Source: Chitinophagaceae bacterium T5-Br10_B2g13 (GTDB taxonomy: Bacteria; Bacteroidota; Rhodothermia; Balneolales; Balneolaceae). From it: 40,479 bases of DNA. Numbering within the stretch: the stretch's first letter is position 1; each line of letters begins with the position of its first letter. A program made the position numbers and the translations under genes. Under the pieces are notes generated by a model that was not told where the DNA came from, did no database searches, and was given only the letters and a program-made list of their open reading frames with translations. Positions 6,195-15,396 of the stretch are shown here, piece after piece. Location: NCBI GenBank assembly GCA_001564065.1, contig LKNA01000024.1, forward strand, positions 1 through 40,479, given 5' to 3'.

Positions 6195-6644
6195 ATGTTA
6201 AAGATTAAAAAACTACTGTATATCGTGTTGACCGTTTTATTCTCATTAACGGCAACATCAGAACTCTTAGCTCAACAGTCCGATAAAACTGAGTGGAGCC
6301 AGGCACTTTACGAAAAACTGGAGCAGAGCCTCTATTTTGGTCTGTCATCTGATGTGGACGGAGTTGTGGAATCGGCACTGTTCAATATGCTCAACTATAA
6401 AGTGGTCTATCCGCAGTTCAATTCAGACAATGTGTTGAACAAGGCAAAAGAGATCGCAAACCGAAGTGAATCAAACCGTATATCTGAAAGAGCTGAACTG
6501 GTAATTCGTTTCTACGAAAATCAAGAGGACTTTCCGGAGGCCGAACAGCTCTTGGCAGTAATCGATCATACCAACCAGGACAGGATTTTTGAATTCCTGA
6601 AAAATGGTGATTATGCCAATCGTTATACTTCTACACAGAAGTAA
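6195..6644 (+). CDS. Small exported protein of unknown function
   Basis: This 149-residue protein has a clear Sec signal peptide: K-I-K-K, a hydrophobic core from residue 7 to 22, then S-E-L-L-A-Q-Q with a cut probably after L-L-A. The mature part of about 120 residues is predicted helical. It has short helix pairs (E-K-L-E-Q-S-L-Y-F-G-L, then V-V-E-S-A-L-F-N-M-L-N-Y-K, then I-S-E-R-A-E-L-V-I-R-F-Y) like a degenerate HEAT-type solenoid. I recognise no named family. No cysteine follows the signal, so it is probably periplasmic rather than a lipoprotein. It stands alone with its own terminator and an unusually elaborate upstream region of LacI-type palindromes, which suggests tight regulation, possibly nutritional. 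Confidence 0.75.
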   Translation: MLKIKKLLYIVLTVLFSLTATSELLAQQSDKTEWSQALYEKLEQSLYFGLSSDVDGVVESALFNMLNYKVVYPQFNSDNVLNKAKEIANRSESNRISERAELVIRFYENQEDFPEAEQLLAVIDHTNQDRIFEFLKNGDYANRYTSTQK

Positions 6645-6681
6645 GAAAAGTCGTAAATAATCCATTTTGGGGTTAAAGTGG

Positions 6682-6722
6682 CCGCCTGTAGTTATCTATA
6701 CGATAATGGCAGGCGGTTTTTT
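6682..6722 (+). terminator. Rho-independent terminator after the exported protein
   Basis: CCGCCTG (6682-6688) pairs with CAGGCGG (6710-6716). TTATC and GATAA form an inner stem, and a T run follows. Confidence 0.85.
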
Positions 6723-6892
6723 ATTGCAGTGCTATTGAGACAGTGGTCAGGAGGGAAATACTGCCAATAATATTAAGGTCAGTCATTTTTAACTGTAGAT
6801 TCGGCCTGTTCTGCAATTCCGACAGTATACGCCGCGAAGGTATGGTTTTAGCTTCTGTAAGAGTAAAAGGAGATTTTTAAACAGGAGCTAAA

Positions 6893-9529
6893 ATGAATTT
6901 CAACAAATTTACGATTAAGGCACAGGAGGCTGTACAGGCGGCACTTGAGCTGGCTCAGAATGTGAATAATCAGGCTGTTGAGCCGGCGCATATTTTAAAA
7001 GCGCTGTTGAGTGACTCAGAAAACGTGACAATCCAGATTTTAAAAAAAATAGGGGTCAATGTTTCGTCACTTATAGAACAGCTGGATAAAAAAATTAAGT
7101 CGTTCCCTGTAGTGAAGGGCGCGTCTGTTTCGGGACAATATTTATCAAACAACACCAAAGCTCTTTTTGATAAGGCGCAATCTGAAGCGACCGACCTGGG
7201 AGATGAGTACATCAGCTCCGAACATATTCTGTTGGCGCTGGTGGGAACTACATCCGAAAGCAGTGATCTGCTGAAAAATCAGGGCGTGAAGAAGAGTCAA
7301 ATTCTTCAAATTTTGAAGGATGTCCGGGGCAGCCAAACCGTGGATGATCCCAATGCGGAGAGCCGTTACCAGGCACTGAAAAAATATGCCCGAAACCTGA
7401 ATGAGCTGGCAGAGAAGAATAAGCTGGACCCCGTCATCGGCCGCGATCAGGAGATTCGTCGTGTGATGCAAATCTTGTCGCGACGAACCAAAAACAATCC
7501 GGTATTGATTGGTGAGCCCGGCGTGGGTAAAACGGCTATTGCGGAAGGACTCGCCCTGCGAATAGTTCGCGGTGATGTTCCCGAGGGCTTGAAAACGAAA
7601 CAGATTGTAGCTCTGGATATGGGAGCTTTGGTAGCAGGTACCAAGTTTCGCGGTGAATTTGAGGAGCGCCTCAAGGCCGTGGTGAAAGAGGTGATGGAAT
7701 CGGATGGAGAGCTGATACTCTTTATTGATGAGATCCATACACTCGTCGGTGCCGGCGCCACGGAAGGTTCGATGGATGCTGCAAACATTCTAAAACCGTC
7801 GCTGGCACGTGGCGAGCTGCATGCAATTGGTGCCACTACGCTGACCGAGTACAGAAAATATATCGAGAAAGACAAGGCACTGGAGCGTCGTCTGCAAACC
7901 GTATTTGTCGGGGAGCCATCGATTGAAGATACGGTGTCGATTTTACGCGGACTTCAGGAGCGATATGAAGTTCACCATGGTGTGCGGATTACAGACTCCG
8001 CAATTGTAGCTGCAGCAGAACTTTCTCACAGATATATTGCAGACCGATTCTTGCCGGACAAGGCGATTGATTTAATTGATGAAGCTGCATCACGACTCAG
8101 GCTGCAAATTGATTCCATGCCTGAAGAGCTCGACAGCATTGAGCGCCAGATTCGTCAGCTCGAAATTGAGCGGGAAGCCCTCAAAAGGGAAAATGACGAG
8201 GCGAAGCTGAAAGCGAATGAGAAAGATTTGGCCGACCTGGAAGAGAAACGAAAATCGATGCGTGCGCAGTGGGATCATGAGAAAGGGTTGATCCAGAAAA
8301 CCCGGGAGCTGAAACAGGCGATTGAGACTGCGCGTAATCAGGCCGATAAAGCAGAACGCGAAGGTCAGTACGAAAAAGTTGCCGAACTTCGCTACGGAAC
8401 CATCACACAGCTTGAGAAGGATCTGGAAGAGACGAAGGCTAAACTGGATGATGTTCAGGAGGGAAGGTCGCTGCTTAAAGAGCAGGTGGAAGCAGAAGAG
8501 ATTGCCGATATTGTGAGCCGCTGGACCGGAATTCCGGTTACCAAGATGCTATCCAGTGAGCGTCAGAAATTGCTCAAACTGGAAGAGGAGCTCCACAAAC
8601 GGGTGATTGGACAGGATCAGGCGATTGAGGCTGTTTCAGACGCTGTACGCCGCGCAAGAGCCGGACTGCAGGACGAGAACCGCCCGATCGGCTCATTTAT
8701 GTTCCTCGGTTCAACCGGTGTAGGTAAAACTGAGCTTGCGCGTTCTTTGGCTGATTTCCTATTCAATGACGAGGACGCGATGATACGGATCGATATGAGT
8801 GAATATATGGAGAAGCACAGTGTGAGCCGCCTGATAGGTGCACCTCCCGGATATGTTGGATATGATGAGGGTGGTCAGTTAACTGAAGCTGTCCGTCGGA
8901 AACCATACTCCGTTATACTGCTTGATGAGATTGAGAAAGCTCATCCGGATGCGTTCAATATTTTGCTGCAGGTACTGGATGATGGACGTTTGACTGACAA
9001 CAAAGGTGTAACGGTTGACTTTACGAATACCATTGTCATCATGACCAGCAACATCGGGTCACATTTGATTTCCGATCGTATTGAAAAGAGCGGTGGTGAA
9101 ATGGATGATGCTACCTACAGTGAACTACAGGACAAACTCTTTGAACAGCTGAAGAAAACCATACGGCCGGAGTTTCTGAACCGTATTGATGATGTGGTGG
9201 TATTCCATCCGCTCGATCAGCGACATATCCGGCAGATTGTGGATATTCAACTCAAACGGGTTGATGGTATGCTGGCTAAGAACAAGGTATCACTATCCGT
9301 ATCGGACAATGTAAAAGACTGGCTGGCTGCACGTGGCTATGATCCTGTTTACGGTGCTCGACCGCTGAAGCGGGTAATTCAAACTCAGATCGTGAACCAG
9401 CTGGCAAAACAGTTGATTCAGCGAGAGGACGATAGCGAAAGCATTGAGTTTGAGACCACAGTCAGCAAAGATGGAAGCAAACTCGAATTTGCCGAAGTAT
9501 ACAACGACGCCGAAGCGTGGGCGGATTAA
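6893..9529 (+). CDS. clpB: ATP-dependent disaggregase ClpB (Hsp100)
   Basis: It threads aggregated proteins through a hexameric ring and works with DnaK/DnaJ and small Hsps to refold them. The 878 residues match the full-length form. The Clp N domain spans about 1-145 (F-T-x-K-A-Q-E-A-V). The first AAA+ domain has Walker A G-E-P-G-V-G-K-T at 207-214 and Walker [10 protein letters not shown] charged coiled-coil middle domain follows (about 400-530, present in ClpB and absent in ClpA/ClpX). The second AAA+ domain has Walker A G-S-T-G-V-G-K-T at 606-613, Walker [12 protein letters not shown], and pore motif P-P-G-Y-V-G-Y. No ClpP-binding I-G-F loop is evident. AGGAG at a good distance precedes the ATG, better than most genes here. 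No sigma-54-like site with the right spacing is upstream. Confidence 0.98.
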   Translation: MNFNKFTIKAQEAVQAALELAQNVNNQAVEPAHILKALLSDSENVTIQILKKIGVNVSSLIEQLDKKIKSFPVVKGASVSGQYLSNNTKALFDKAQSEATDLGDEYISSEHILLALVGTTSESSDLLKNQGVKKSQILQILKDVRGSQTVDDPNAESRYQALKKYARNLNELAEKNKLDPVIGRDQEIRRVMQILSRRTKNNPVLIGEPGVGKTAIAEGLALRIVRGDVPEGLKTKQIVALDMGALVAGTKFRGEFEERLKAVVKEVMESDGELILFIDEIHTLVGAGATEGSMDAANILKPSLARGELHAIGATTLTEYRKYIEKDKALERRLQTVFVGEPSIEDTVSILRGLQERYEVHHGVRITDSAIVAAAELSHRYIADRFLPDKAIDLIDEAASRLRLQIDSMPEELDSIERQIRQLEIEREALKRENDEAKLKANEKDLADLEEKRKSMRAQWDHEKGLIQKTRELKQAIETARNQADKAEREGQYEKVAELRYGTITQLEKDLEETKAKLDDVQEGRSLLKEQVEAEEIADIVSRWTGIPVTKMLSSERQKLLKLEEELHKRVIGQDQAIEAVSDAVRRARAGLQDENRPIGSFMFLGSTGVGKTELARSLADFLFNDEDAMIRIDMSEYMEKHSVSRLIGAPPGYVGYDEGGQLTEAVRRKPYSVILLDEIEKAHPDAFNILLQVLDDGRLTDNKGVTVDFTNTIVIMTSNIGSHLISDRIEKSGGEMDDATYSELQDKLFEQLKKTIRPEFLNRIDDVVVFHPLDQRHIRQIVDIQLKRVDGMLAKNKVSLSVSDNVKDWLAARGYDPVYGARPLKRVIQTQIVNQLAKQLIQREDDSESIEFETTVSKDGSKLEFAEVYNDAEAWAD

Positions 9530-9581
9530 ATTAACCCCGGCTGACCGCTCTGCGCGGTCCATCGGGTAGATTAAATTCAAT

Positions 9582-9622
9582 AAAAAACCCTCCAAGAGTT
9601 TCGAACTCCTGGAGGGTTTTTG
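9582..9622. terminator. Bidirectional terminator between clpB and the M29 aminopeptidase gene
   Basis: ACCCTCC-A-GAGT pairs with ACTC-C-TGGAGGGT around a short loop. It has an A run on the left and a T run on the right, so it can stop both convergent transcripts. A near-copy lies at 34488-34526. Confidence 0.85.
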
Positions 9623-9641
9623 TTTAGTAATCAACTCAGAT

Positions 9642-10742
9642 TCAAATCAAAGATTCCGGATTCAACCCCTTCAGCTCATCTTTTACAAACTCTCTTCCTT
9701 TTCGAATCAGTTCGCCATCCAGGTACACATCCGCACCGATGCAGACTAAATCCCAGTGGATGTTGCTCTCATTTCCATTTGGAGCGATTTCGTAGTCGTT
9801 GCCGAGGGTGAGGTGGTTAGAACCGTAGATCTTCTCATCAAACAGGATGTCGTACATCGGCTTGCTAATGATCGGGTTCAGACCAAAACTGAACTCGCCA
9901 AAACGTCGAGCACCTTCATCTGTATCGAGAATTTCTTCTAGGGCTGGATTATTTGAAGAGTCAAAATTGGTTACTAAACCGTTTTCAACCTCAAGCTTTA
10001 CAAACTCAAACGGTTTACCCTGATATACGGAAGGCGCGTACGTAATATGACCGTTAACGGAATCAAGAATTGGTGAAGAGAAAAGCTCACCATCGGGAAT
10101 ATTTCTCTTACCGAAACATGGTATCCAATTCTGTCCCTTAACAGAAAAGCTGATGTCAGTTCCTTCTCCTTTTAGCTGAATGCGGTCTGTTTTGCGAAGC
10201 AGCTTTTCAAGCGGTTTCATCGCCTCTTCCAGTTTGTTGTAATCAAACAAGCAGGCGGCGTAGTAGAACTCACGAAATTTTTCGGTTGGCATCTTGGCAT
10301 TCATCGCAAAAGCTGCAGACGGATATCTCAGCACGGCCCAGTTCGTGTTGTTGACGCGCTCTTCGAAGTGAACCGGATTGAGAAATTTTTGCGAATACGC
10401 TCTATTTGCTTCTTTCGATACATCTGAGTTTTCATAAATATTCTCCGCAGCGCGGATTCCGATAAAGGCATCCATCTGCTTCATCAAAGGAAGCTGGTCT
10501 GTGTTGGCCTGATTCGTCCAGAACGCCTCATTACCATTTTCAAGCAGAAGGCGATTTGTTTCTCCATCTTCAATTTTGATGAAAGGATGAGCTCCCTTTT
10601 CTCTGACGGCTTCTGTCAGGGCCCGAATCAATCCGATTCCGTTGAGGCCCACAAGCTGCAACATCACATTGTCGCCTTTTTTAAGCTCAATACTGTGATT
10701 CAGAAGTTGATTAGCCAGATTTTTATCTTCAGGTGTATACAT
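9642..10742 (-). CDS. Aminopeptidase, M29 family (AmpS/AmpT/PepS type)
   Basis: This is a cytosolic dinuclear-metal aminopeptidase with broad N-terminal specificity, first known from Thermus and Bacillus. At 366 residues it is near the family's 360-415. The N-terminal half (A-N-Q-L-L-N-H-S-I-E-L-K-K-G-D) is the expected alpha/beta fold. The C-terminal half carries metal ligands in N-I-P-D-G-E-L-F-S-S-P (first Glu), F-G-E-F-S-F-G-L-N-P (second Glu) and L-T-L-G-N-D-Y-E then S-N-I-H-W-D-L-V (His and Asp). M29 proteins usually have a second His near H-L-T-L-G; here it is S-N-H-L-T-L-G, so it is present. It lies 14 bp after the ABC ATPase gene on the same strand, so the two are probably co-transcribed. 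No Shine-Dalgarno is seen. Confidence 0.9.
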   Translation of the reverse strand: MYTPEDKNLANQLLNHSIELKKGDNVMLQLVGLNGIGLIRALTEAVREKGAHPFIKIEDGETNRLLLENGNEAFWTNQANTDQLPLMKQMDAFIGIRAAENIYENSDVSKEANRAYSQKFLNPVHFEERVNNTNWAVLRYPSAAFAMNAKMPTEKFREFYYAACLFDYNKLEEAMKPLEKLLRKTDRIQLKGEGTDISFSVKGQNWIPCFGKRNIPDGELFSSPILDSVNGHITYAPSVYQGKPFEFVKLEVENGLVTNFDSSNNPALEEILDTDEGARRFGEFSFGLNPIISKPMYDILFDEKIYGSNHLTLGNDYEIAPNGNESNIHWDLVCIGADVYLDGELIRKGREFVKDELKGLNPESLI

Positions 10743-10756
10743 AGGGGGGGTATATT

Positions 10757-11371
10757 TTAGTCGTTTAAATCAATAATATTGTCACAGAGATCAAGCTCAT
10801 CTTGCTGATTTGATGCTATGATAACCATATTGCCGTTGTCTCTAAAAGTCTGAACCAGGTTTTTGATTAATAACTTTCCTTGATGGTCCAGGTTGGATCC
10901 CGGTTCGTCCATAATGAGTATAGATGGTTTTTTAATAACTGCAGAGGCCAGTTTAACGCGCTGCTGCTGACCGGTAGAGAGATTTCCATAGAGTGAGTTT
11001 TGCAGCTCTTTTATTTCAAACCGTACCAATAGGTCATTAATATCTTCTATAGCGCTGTTTTTTTGAAGCTCAGCTAAAAAACGTAAATTTTCTTCAACAG
11101 TCAGTTCCTCATAAAGTTGAACATAAGGTGCTGAAAACCCAATAAATGGTATGACAGCTTTAGGTGACAGATTTTCATCTTTAACCTTCCACTGTACTTC
11201 ACCGGAGGATGGCTTAAGTAAGCCGGAGATGATTTTCAGAAGTGTGGATTTACCCGATCCGTTAGATCCGGCAATGCCTAATACAGCAGTATGATGGTGA
11301 AAACTAACTCCGTTAAGGACTCGTTTTCGGCCATATTTTTTTGCAATATTGTCTGCAGAAATTTCAATCAT
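10757..11371 (-). CDS. ABC transporter ATPase subunit, CcmA-like, orphan
   Basis: The 204 residues form a single ABC domain with Walker A G-S-N-G-S-G-K-S at 35-42, signature L-S-T-G-Q-Q (131-136) and Walker B I-L-I-M-D-E-P (151-157). Small size and overall pattern (A-D-N-I-A-K-K-Y-G-R-K-R-V-L, then S-G-L-L-K-P-S-S-G-E-V) resemble CcmA, the heme-exporter ATPase of cytochrome c maturation. However, no CcmB or CcmC permease is adjacent. The switch His after Walker B is replaced: I-I-A-S-N-Q-Q-D-E has Asn188 where T-H is normal. The start is ATG at 11369-11371, directly before the first beta strand; the frame extends 58 codons upstream but that part is hydrophobic and unrelated. It is upstream of, and probably co-transcribed with, the M29 aminopeptidase gene. 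Its permease partner cannot be named from this window. Confidence 0.85.
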   Translation of the reverse strand: MIEISADNIAKKYGRKRVLNGVSFHHHTAVLGIAGSNGSGKSTLLKIISGLLKPSSGEVQWKVKDENLSPKAVIPFIGFSAPYVQLYEELTVEENLRFLAELQKNSAIEDINDLLVRFEIKELQNSLYGNLSTGQQQRVKLASAVIKKPSILIMDEPGSNLDHQGKLLIKNLVQTFRDNGNMVIIASNQQDELDLCDNIIDLND

Positions 11372-11519
11372 GTTGAAAGGTAAATTTAAAGAGATGCAAA
11401 AAGAAGAAAAAAAGAGGGTTTTATTGTAATTATCAAAAAATTGGTCATGAAGTAATTGAAGAAAAGTTATTATAATAGAAGCCTTACACAGTTTACATAA
11501 TGAGCAAATATAAAAAGAT

Positions 11520-13208
11520 ATGGAGCGAACAGTACGCCACATCACAGAGAAGCTGACAGCTCAATTACCCCGTTTTAGAGAGTATTACACGCCTGAAGAT
11601 CTTCAGGTGCTTGATATACCCACATTTATCACTGAGAGGGTGATTTTAGAGATGCACCAAAACCTGAGTGAATCTGTAAATCCGCCGGAAACAGAATGGG
11701 CTGAGATGGAGGGAGATTCTGTTCGTTTTGCGTGGAAAAATTTCCTGGAGGCAATTAAAGCCGAGGTCAGAATGCCGGCATCTTACGCAGCTCCACTTCT
11801 CGAAACAGCCGTTGCAGATGCCTTGGAACTTGCTACACAACCTCGTAGCGCCATACCGGAAATTCTTTTTGGTAACGACGATTCATTGTCTGTTAAGGAA
11901 CTGAAGAAAAGAATTCGATATGTAACTGTAGGCAGACCGCTTGCTGCGGCATTAATTCGTTACATGGAGAAAAAGAGTAAAACTGAACTCAACATTCTTG
12001 AATGTGAAAAAATTATTACTCAGATAGATGATAAATTGATCCATTCCTACAACTCTCTGGATTGGGCAAAAGAGCTGGAGCCACTGTTTGTTTTGGCGGG
12101 CCCGTCTGTAGATACAGACCTGTTCCGGCTTTACTTTGAGGACAAAGGACGAAAAAAGGTTTCAAGATTATTTGATCAGCTAAATAAATCACTAAACAGA
12201 ACAGAGTTTATTGAGGTGATGTCATCACCGGGTCAGCTGCTGGATGAAGATGAAGAGGTCGAAGAAGTTCCGGAGGAAAAACCTGAAGTCAAATCAGACC
12301 AGAAGTCCAAATCGGCTAAAAAATCAAAATCTGAGAGTGAAGATGATGATGGGGATAACTCTATACTCAATTCATTCCGGAAACGAAGGAGTGAAGTTTC
12401 TGAAGCAGACGAGGAGACCGATCACCCAAGAATGGGAGAAGATGATTCTGAAGATGATATCCAGTCAAAGTTTAAATTGGACAAGTCTGAAGAAGCAGAT
12501 ACCCAAAATGATGACAAAAAAATTGAAAAGGTTGATGCAAAGGAATCTTCCAGGGAGATACGCCGGGATATTCTGAAGCTTGATGATGAGGATGAAGATC
12601 CTGATAAACTGCAATCAGACTTACTGAGTAAGTGGAGAGCTATTGCCGGAGATGATTCGGATAAAAAGAAACCCGTTAAAGAGAAAAAAGAATCCGAGGT
12701 TGAAGATTTGGCTGAAACAGAACGGCCTGATGAGGATGTAGATGCAGGTGTTGAGTCTATTGAGCTTTACAACGAAACCGATGATGAGGAAGATGTGCCT
12801 ATCTGGAGAGCCTTTCTGGAGCGCGAAGATTTAAGCAGCGTTGTTGAAGATGAAGATAGTACAGGTTCAAGGTCAGAAGATGATGAAAAACTGCAGCTGG
12901 CAGATAAACTGGCAGATTCGTTCTTTGGCAGTTATGACGAGGATGATGAAGAGAGCCCGGAAGCAACGGCTGTAGAGCTGATGAAGTGGATTTCTGATGA
13001 GAGAGATCGATATGTAGATGGAATATTTAGCGGATCAGATAAAGCCTACGAGGAGTCTTTGGAGGATATCGCACTTTTGGATGACTGGAAAAGCGCATCA
13101 AGATTTATAAAAGATGAAATCTTTAATCGAAACCATATCGATATATTTGATGAAGTAGCTGTTGATTTTACCGACAGACTTCATACCTTTTTTAAGGAGC
13201 GAAAATAA
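11520..13208 (+). CDS. Large acidic protein of unknown function with disordered middle
   Basis: I recognise no family in these 562 residues. About 1-235 are predicted helical and well folded (M-E-R-T-V-R-H-I-T-E-K-L, later W-A-K-E-L-E-P-L-F-V-L-A-G-P). About 240-480 are very rich in D, E, K and S, low in hydrophobics and surely disordered. It has runs such as L-D-E-D-E-E-V-E-E-V-P-E-E-K and repeated K-S-K-S/A-K-K. From about 480 a second folded helical part (A-V-E-L-M-K-W-I-S-D-E-R-D-R-Y-V-D-G-I-F-S-G) runs to the end. There is no signal peptide or membrane segment, so it is cytosolic. It is divergent from the ABC gene and 22 bp before the carboxyltransferase gene, so they may share a transcript. 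The two-domain tethered layout suggests a scaffold or regulatory subunit, which is inference only. Confidence 0.85.
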   Translation: MERTVRHITEKLTAQLPRFREYYTPEDLQVLDIPTFITERVILEMHQNLSESVNPPETEWAEMEGDSVRFAWKNFLEAIKAEVRMPASYAAPLLETAVADALELATQPRSAIPEILFGNDDSLSVKELKKRIRYVTVGRPLAAALIRYMEKKSKTELNILECEKIITQIDDKLIHSYNSLDWAKELEPLFVLAGPSVDTDLFRLYFEDKGRKKVSRLFDQLNKSLNRTEFIEVMSSPGQLLDEDEEVEEVPEEKPEVKSDQKSKSAKKSKSESEDDDGDNSILNSFRKRRSEVSEADEETDHPRMGEDDSEDDIQSKFKLDKSEEADTQNDDKKIEKVDAKESSREIRRDILKLDDEDEDPDKLQSDLLSKWRAIAGDDSDKKKPVKEKKESEVEDLAETERPDEDVDAGVESIELYNETDDEEDVPIWRAFLEREDLSSVVEDEDSTGSRSEDDEKLQLADKLADSFFGSYDEDDEESPEATAVELMKWISDERDRYVDGIFSGSDKAYEESLEDIALLDDWKSASRFIKDEIFNRNHIDIFDEVAVDFTDRLHTFFKERK

Positions 13209-13230
13209 TATAGAATTTTAACTGCAAAGG

Positions 13231-14781
13231 ATGTCTGAAAACGAAAAAGTAGAACGGCTATTAAAACTCAGAGAAGAATCAAAAAAGGGCGGTGGTGAAT
13301 CCCGCATTAAAAAACAACACGATAAGGGAAAGTTGACAGCCCGCGAGCGTATCGACCTGCTTCTTGATAAAAACAGTTTTGAAGAAATAGATGCGTTTGT
13401 TACCCACCGAAGCTCCGCTTTTGGGCTCGAGGAACAACAATTTTTGGGCGACGGTGTTGTGACCGGTTATGGAAAGGTTGACGGTCGTCCGGTTTACGTA
13501 TTCAGTCAGGATTTTACGGTATTTGGAGGTTCACTTTCAGAAACTCATGCCGAAAAGATCTGCAAGATTATGGATCTCGCTTTGAAAAATGGGGTTCCGG
13601 TAATTGGACTGAACGATTCCGGTGGAGCGAGAATCCAGGAGGGAGTTAGTTCACTTGGCGGATATGCTGAAGTATTCTGGAGAAATTCGATGGCTTCGGG
13701 TGTAATACCGCAGATCTCCGCAATAATGGGGCCATGTGCGGGCGGTGCGGTCTATAGCCCGGCTCTCACAGATTTCGTTTCTATGGTTAAGAACACGAGC
13801 TACATGTTTGTGACCGGACCTAATGTTGTAAAAACAGTTACACATGAGGAGGTGACTTCAGAAGAGCTCGGAGGTGCATCGGCCCATAGTGTAAAATCGG
13901 GTGTAGCACATTTTGCTGAAGAAAATGATGCTGTATGCCTGAAAAATATTCGCAAGCTTATTGGTTATATACCTCAGAACTGCGAAGAAAAAGTTCCTGT
14001 GAAGCCTTCGAAGGAGCCGGATGCTTCAAAAGCTGAGGCACTGGATGAACTTGTTCCACTCAATCCGAATAAACCGTACGACATTAAGGATGTGATTGAC
14101 GGGGTGATGGATAAGGACTCTTTTTATGAAGTGCATGAGCGCTACGCCGACAATATCGTTGTGGGCTTTGCCCGTCTTGACGGGCGAACGGTTGGGATTG
14201 TAGCCAACCAGCCTCTTTCACTAGCAGGAGTTCTGGATATCGACGCTTCACTGAAAGGAGCTCGATTTGTACGATTCTGCGATGCATTCAATATCCCTTT
14301 GGTTGTATTTGAGGATGTTCCCGGATTTTTACCCGGGACTGATCAGGAGTGGGGCGGAATTATAAAGCACGGTGCAAAATTACTGTATGCGTTTTGTGAA
14401 GCAACAGTTCCAAAAATGACGGTTATTACTCGTAAGGCTTACGGCGGTGCCTACGATGTGATGAACTCCAAACATATCAGGGCTGATTACAATATCGCCT
14501 GGCCCACTGCGGAAATTGCTGTTATGGGAACAAAAGGTGCAGTCGAGATCATATTCAGGCGCGAAATTGCCAAGGCAGACAACCCCGAAGAAAAACAGAA
14601 AGAGTTGGAGGATCGCTACAGTGATGAGTTTGCACATCCATATAAAGCAGCTGCACGTGGTTTTATAGATGATGTAGTACTTCCGTCAGAAACTCGCGAA
14701 AAACTGATTAAAGCTTTTGAATTGTGCCACAACAAGGCAGACCGTGTACCACGGAAAAAGCATGACAATCTGCCTCTGTAG
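13231..14781 (+). CDS. pccB: Acyl-CoA carboxylase carboxyltransferase (beta) subunit, propionyl-CoA carboxylase-like
   Basis: It transfers CO2 from carboxybiotin to propionyl- or acetyl-CoA, giving methylmalonyl- or malonyl-CoA. At 516 residues it is the usual size for PccB-class proteins. Two crotonase-like halves are visible. The N-half has [13 protein letters not shown] and the oxyanion stretch [13 protein letters not shown]. The C-half has [12 protein letters not shown] and [11 protein letters not shown]. The C-terminus ends in the family's typical N-L-P-L. The biotin carboxylase/BCCP partner is not in the window, so substrate cannot be fixed; a methylmalonyl-CoA decarboxylase alpha subunit is the alternative. 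It follows the acidic protein by 22 bp and converges on the CBS gene with about 10 bp between. Confidence 0.9.
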   Translation: MSENEKVERLLKLREESKKGGGESRIKKQHDKGKLTARERIDLLLDKNSFEEIDAFVTHRSSAFGLEEQQFLGDGVVTGYGKVDGRPVYVFSQDFTVFGGSLSETHAEKICKIMDLALKNGVPVIGLNDSGGARIQEGVSSLGGYAEVFWRNSMASGVIPQISAIMGPCAGGAVYSPALTDFVSMVKNTSYMFVTGPNVVKTVTHEEVTSEELGGASAHSVKSGVAHFAEENDAVCLKNIRKLIGYIPQNCEEKVPVKPSKEPDASKAEALDELVPLNPNKPYDIKDVIDGVMDKDSFYEVHERYADNIVVGFARLDGRTVGIVANQPLSLAGVLDIDASLKGARFVRFCDAFNIPLVVFEDVPGFLPGTDQEWGGIIKHGAKLLYAFCEATVPKMTVITRKAYGGAYDVMNSKHIRADYNIAWPTAEIAVMGTKGAVEIIFRREIAKADNPEEKQKELEDRYSDEFAHPYKAAARGFIDDVVLPSETREKLIKAFELCHNKADRVPRKKHDNLPL

Positions 14782-14791
14782 TGAAGATATA

Positions 14792-15229
14792 TTAGCCGGG
14801 ATAGCTGCCGGCGATATAGTTGCGAAGCGAATCTATTTCTACTTTTTGATCGTTAATAACAGATTTAACGACATCACCGATGGAAATGATTCCGGCTAAA
14901 CTTCCTTTATCGAGAACCGGCAGGTGACGAATTTTCTTTTCAGTCATAAGCTGCATACAAAGATTAATGCTGTCTGAACTGTTTACGCAGAATACCTGTC
15001 GGACCATGATGTCTTTCACCGGTGTAGAGGTTGAGGTTCTTCCCTTTAAGATGACTTTATTTCTGTAGTCGCGTTCAGAAATAATTCCCTTAATTTTATC
15101 ATCATCCAGTACAAGAAGTGCACCAATATTCAAATCAGCCATCTTCTTGATAGCATCGTAAACTGTTTCGTTTGGATGTACGGAGTAAACGGTTGAGCCT
15201 TTTTGGTTTATAATATCTTTTACGGTCAT
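14792..15229 (-). CDS. Tandem CBS-domain protein
   Basis: This 145-residue protein is a single CBS pair (Bateman module). CBS1 is about 7-65 (V-H-P-N-E-T-V-Y-D-A-I-K-K-M, then I-G-A-L-L-V-L-D-D-D-K-I-K-G-I-I-S-E-R-D). CBS2 is about 75-135 (S-I-N-L-C-M-Q-L-M, then R-H-L-P-V-L-D-K-G-S-L-A-G-I-I-S-I-G-D-V-V). S-E-R-D and S-I-G-D are the adenosine-nucleotide ribose-contacting positions, so AMP/ATP or a related ligand is likely bound. No catalytic domain is attached, so it presumably regulates a partner in trans. An AAGGAGGT ribosome-binding site lies just before the ATG, the best in the window and unlike most neighbours, suggesting high translation. Stand-alone CBS pairs of this form are often stress- or stationary-phase-induced. 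Confidence 0.92.
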   Translation of the reverse strand: MTVKDIINQKGSTVYSVHPNETVYDAIKKMADLNIGALLVLDDDKIKGIISERDYRNKVILKGRTSTSTPVKDIMVRQVFCVNSSDSINLCMQLMTEKKIRHLPVLDKGSLAGIISIGDVVKSVINDQKVEIDSLRNYIAGSYPG

Positions 15230-15396
15230 ATACCTCCTTTTTAAATTGAGTACTTATTATCAATAAGCAGAATTTTGGCGTAATGCAAGAGCTTGCCCGA
15301 ATATTGCATACAGAGGTTCAGCGAAATTGCACCGTAATTTCGTTATCATCGGTATCGGATAAACAATAAACGTCGTTAAACACAACTGTTTTTGAA

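Noticed and set aside
6713-6729. GCGGTTTTTTATTGCA upstream of clpB as a sigma-54 site
   Set aside because: The GG to GC distance is 11, not 12, and it overlaps the terminator of the previous gene.
7145-7738. Leftward ORFs inside clpB
   Set aside because: Shadows of the GC-biased coding strand; clpB has full domain support.
15284-15299. Minus-strand CGGGCA-AGCTC-TTGCA upstream of the CBS gene as a sigma-54 site
   Set aside because: The -12 half is good, but the -24 half is CGGGCA instead of TGGCA and CTGTCAA is absent.
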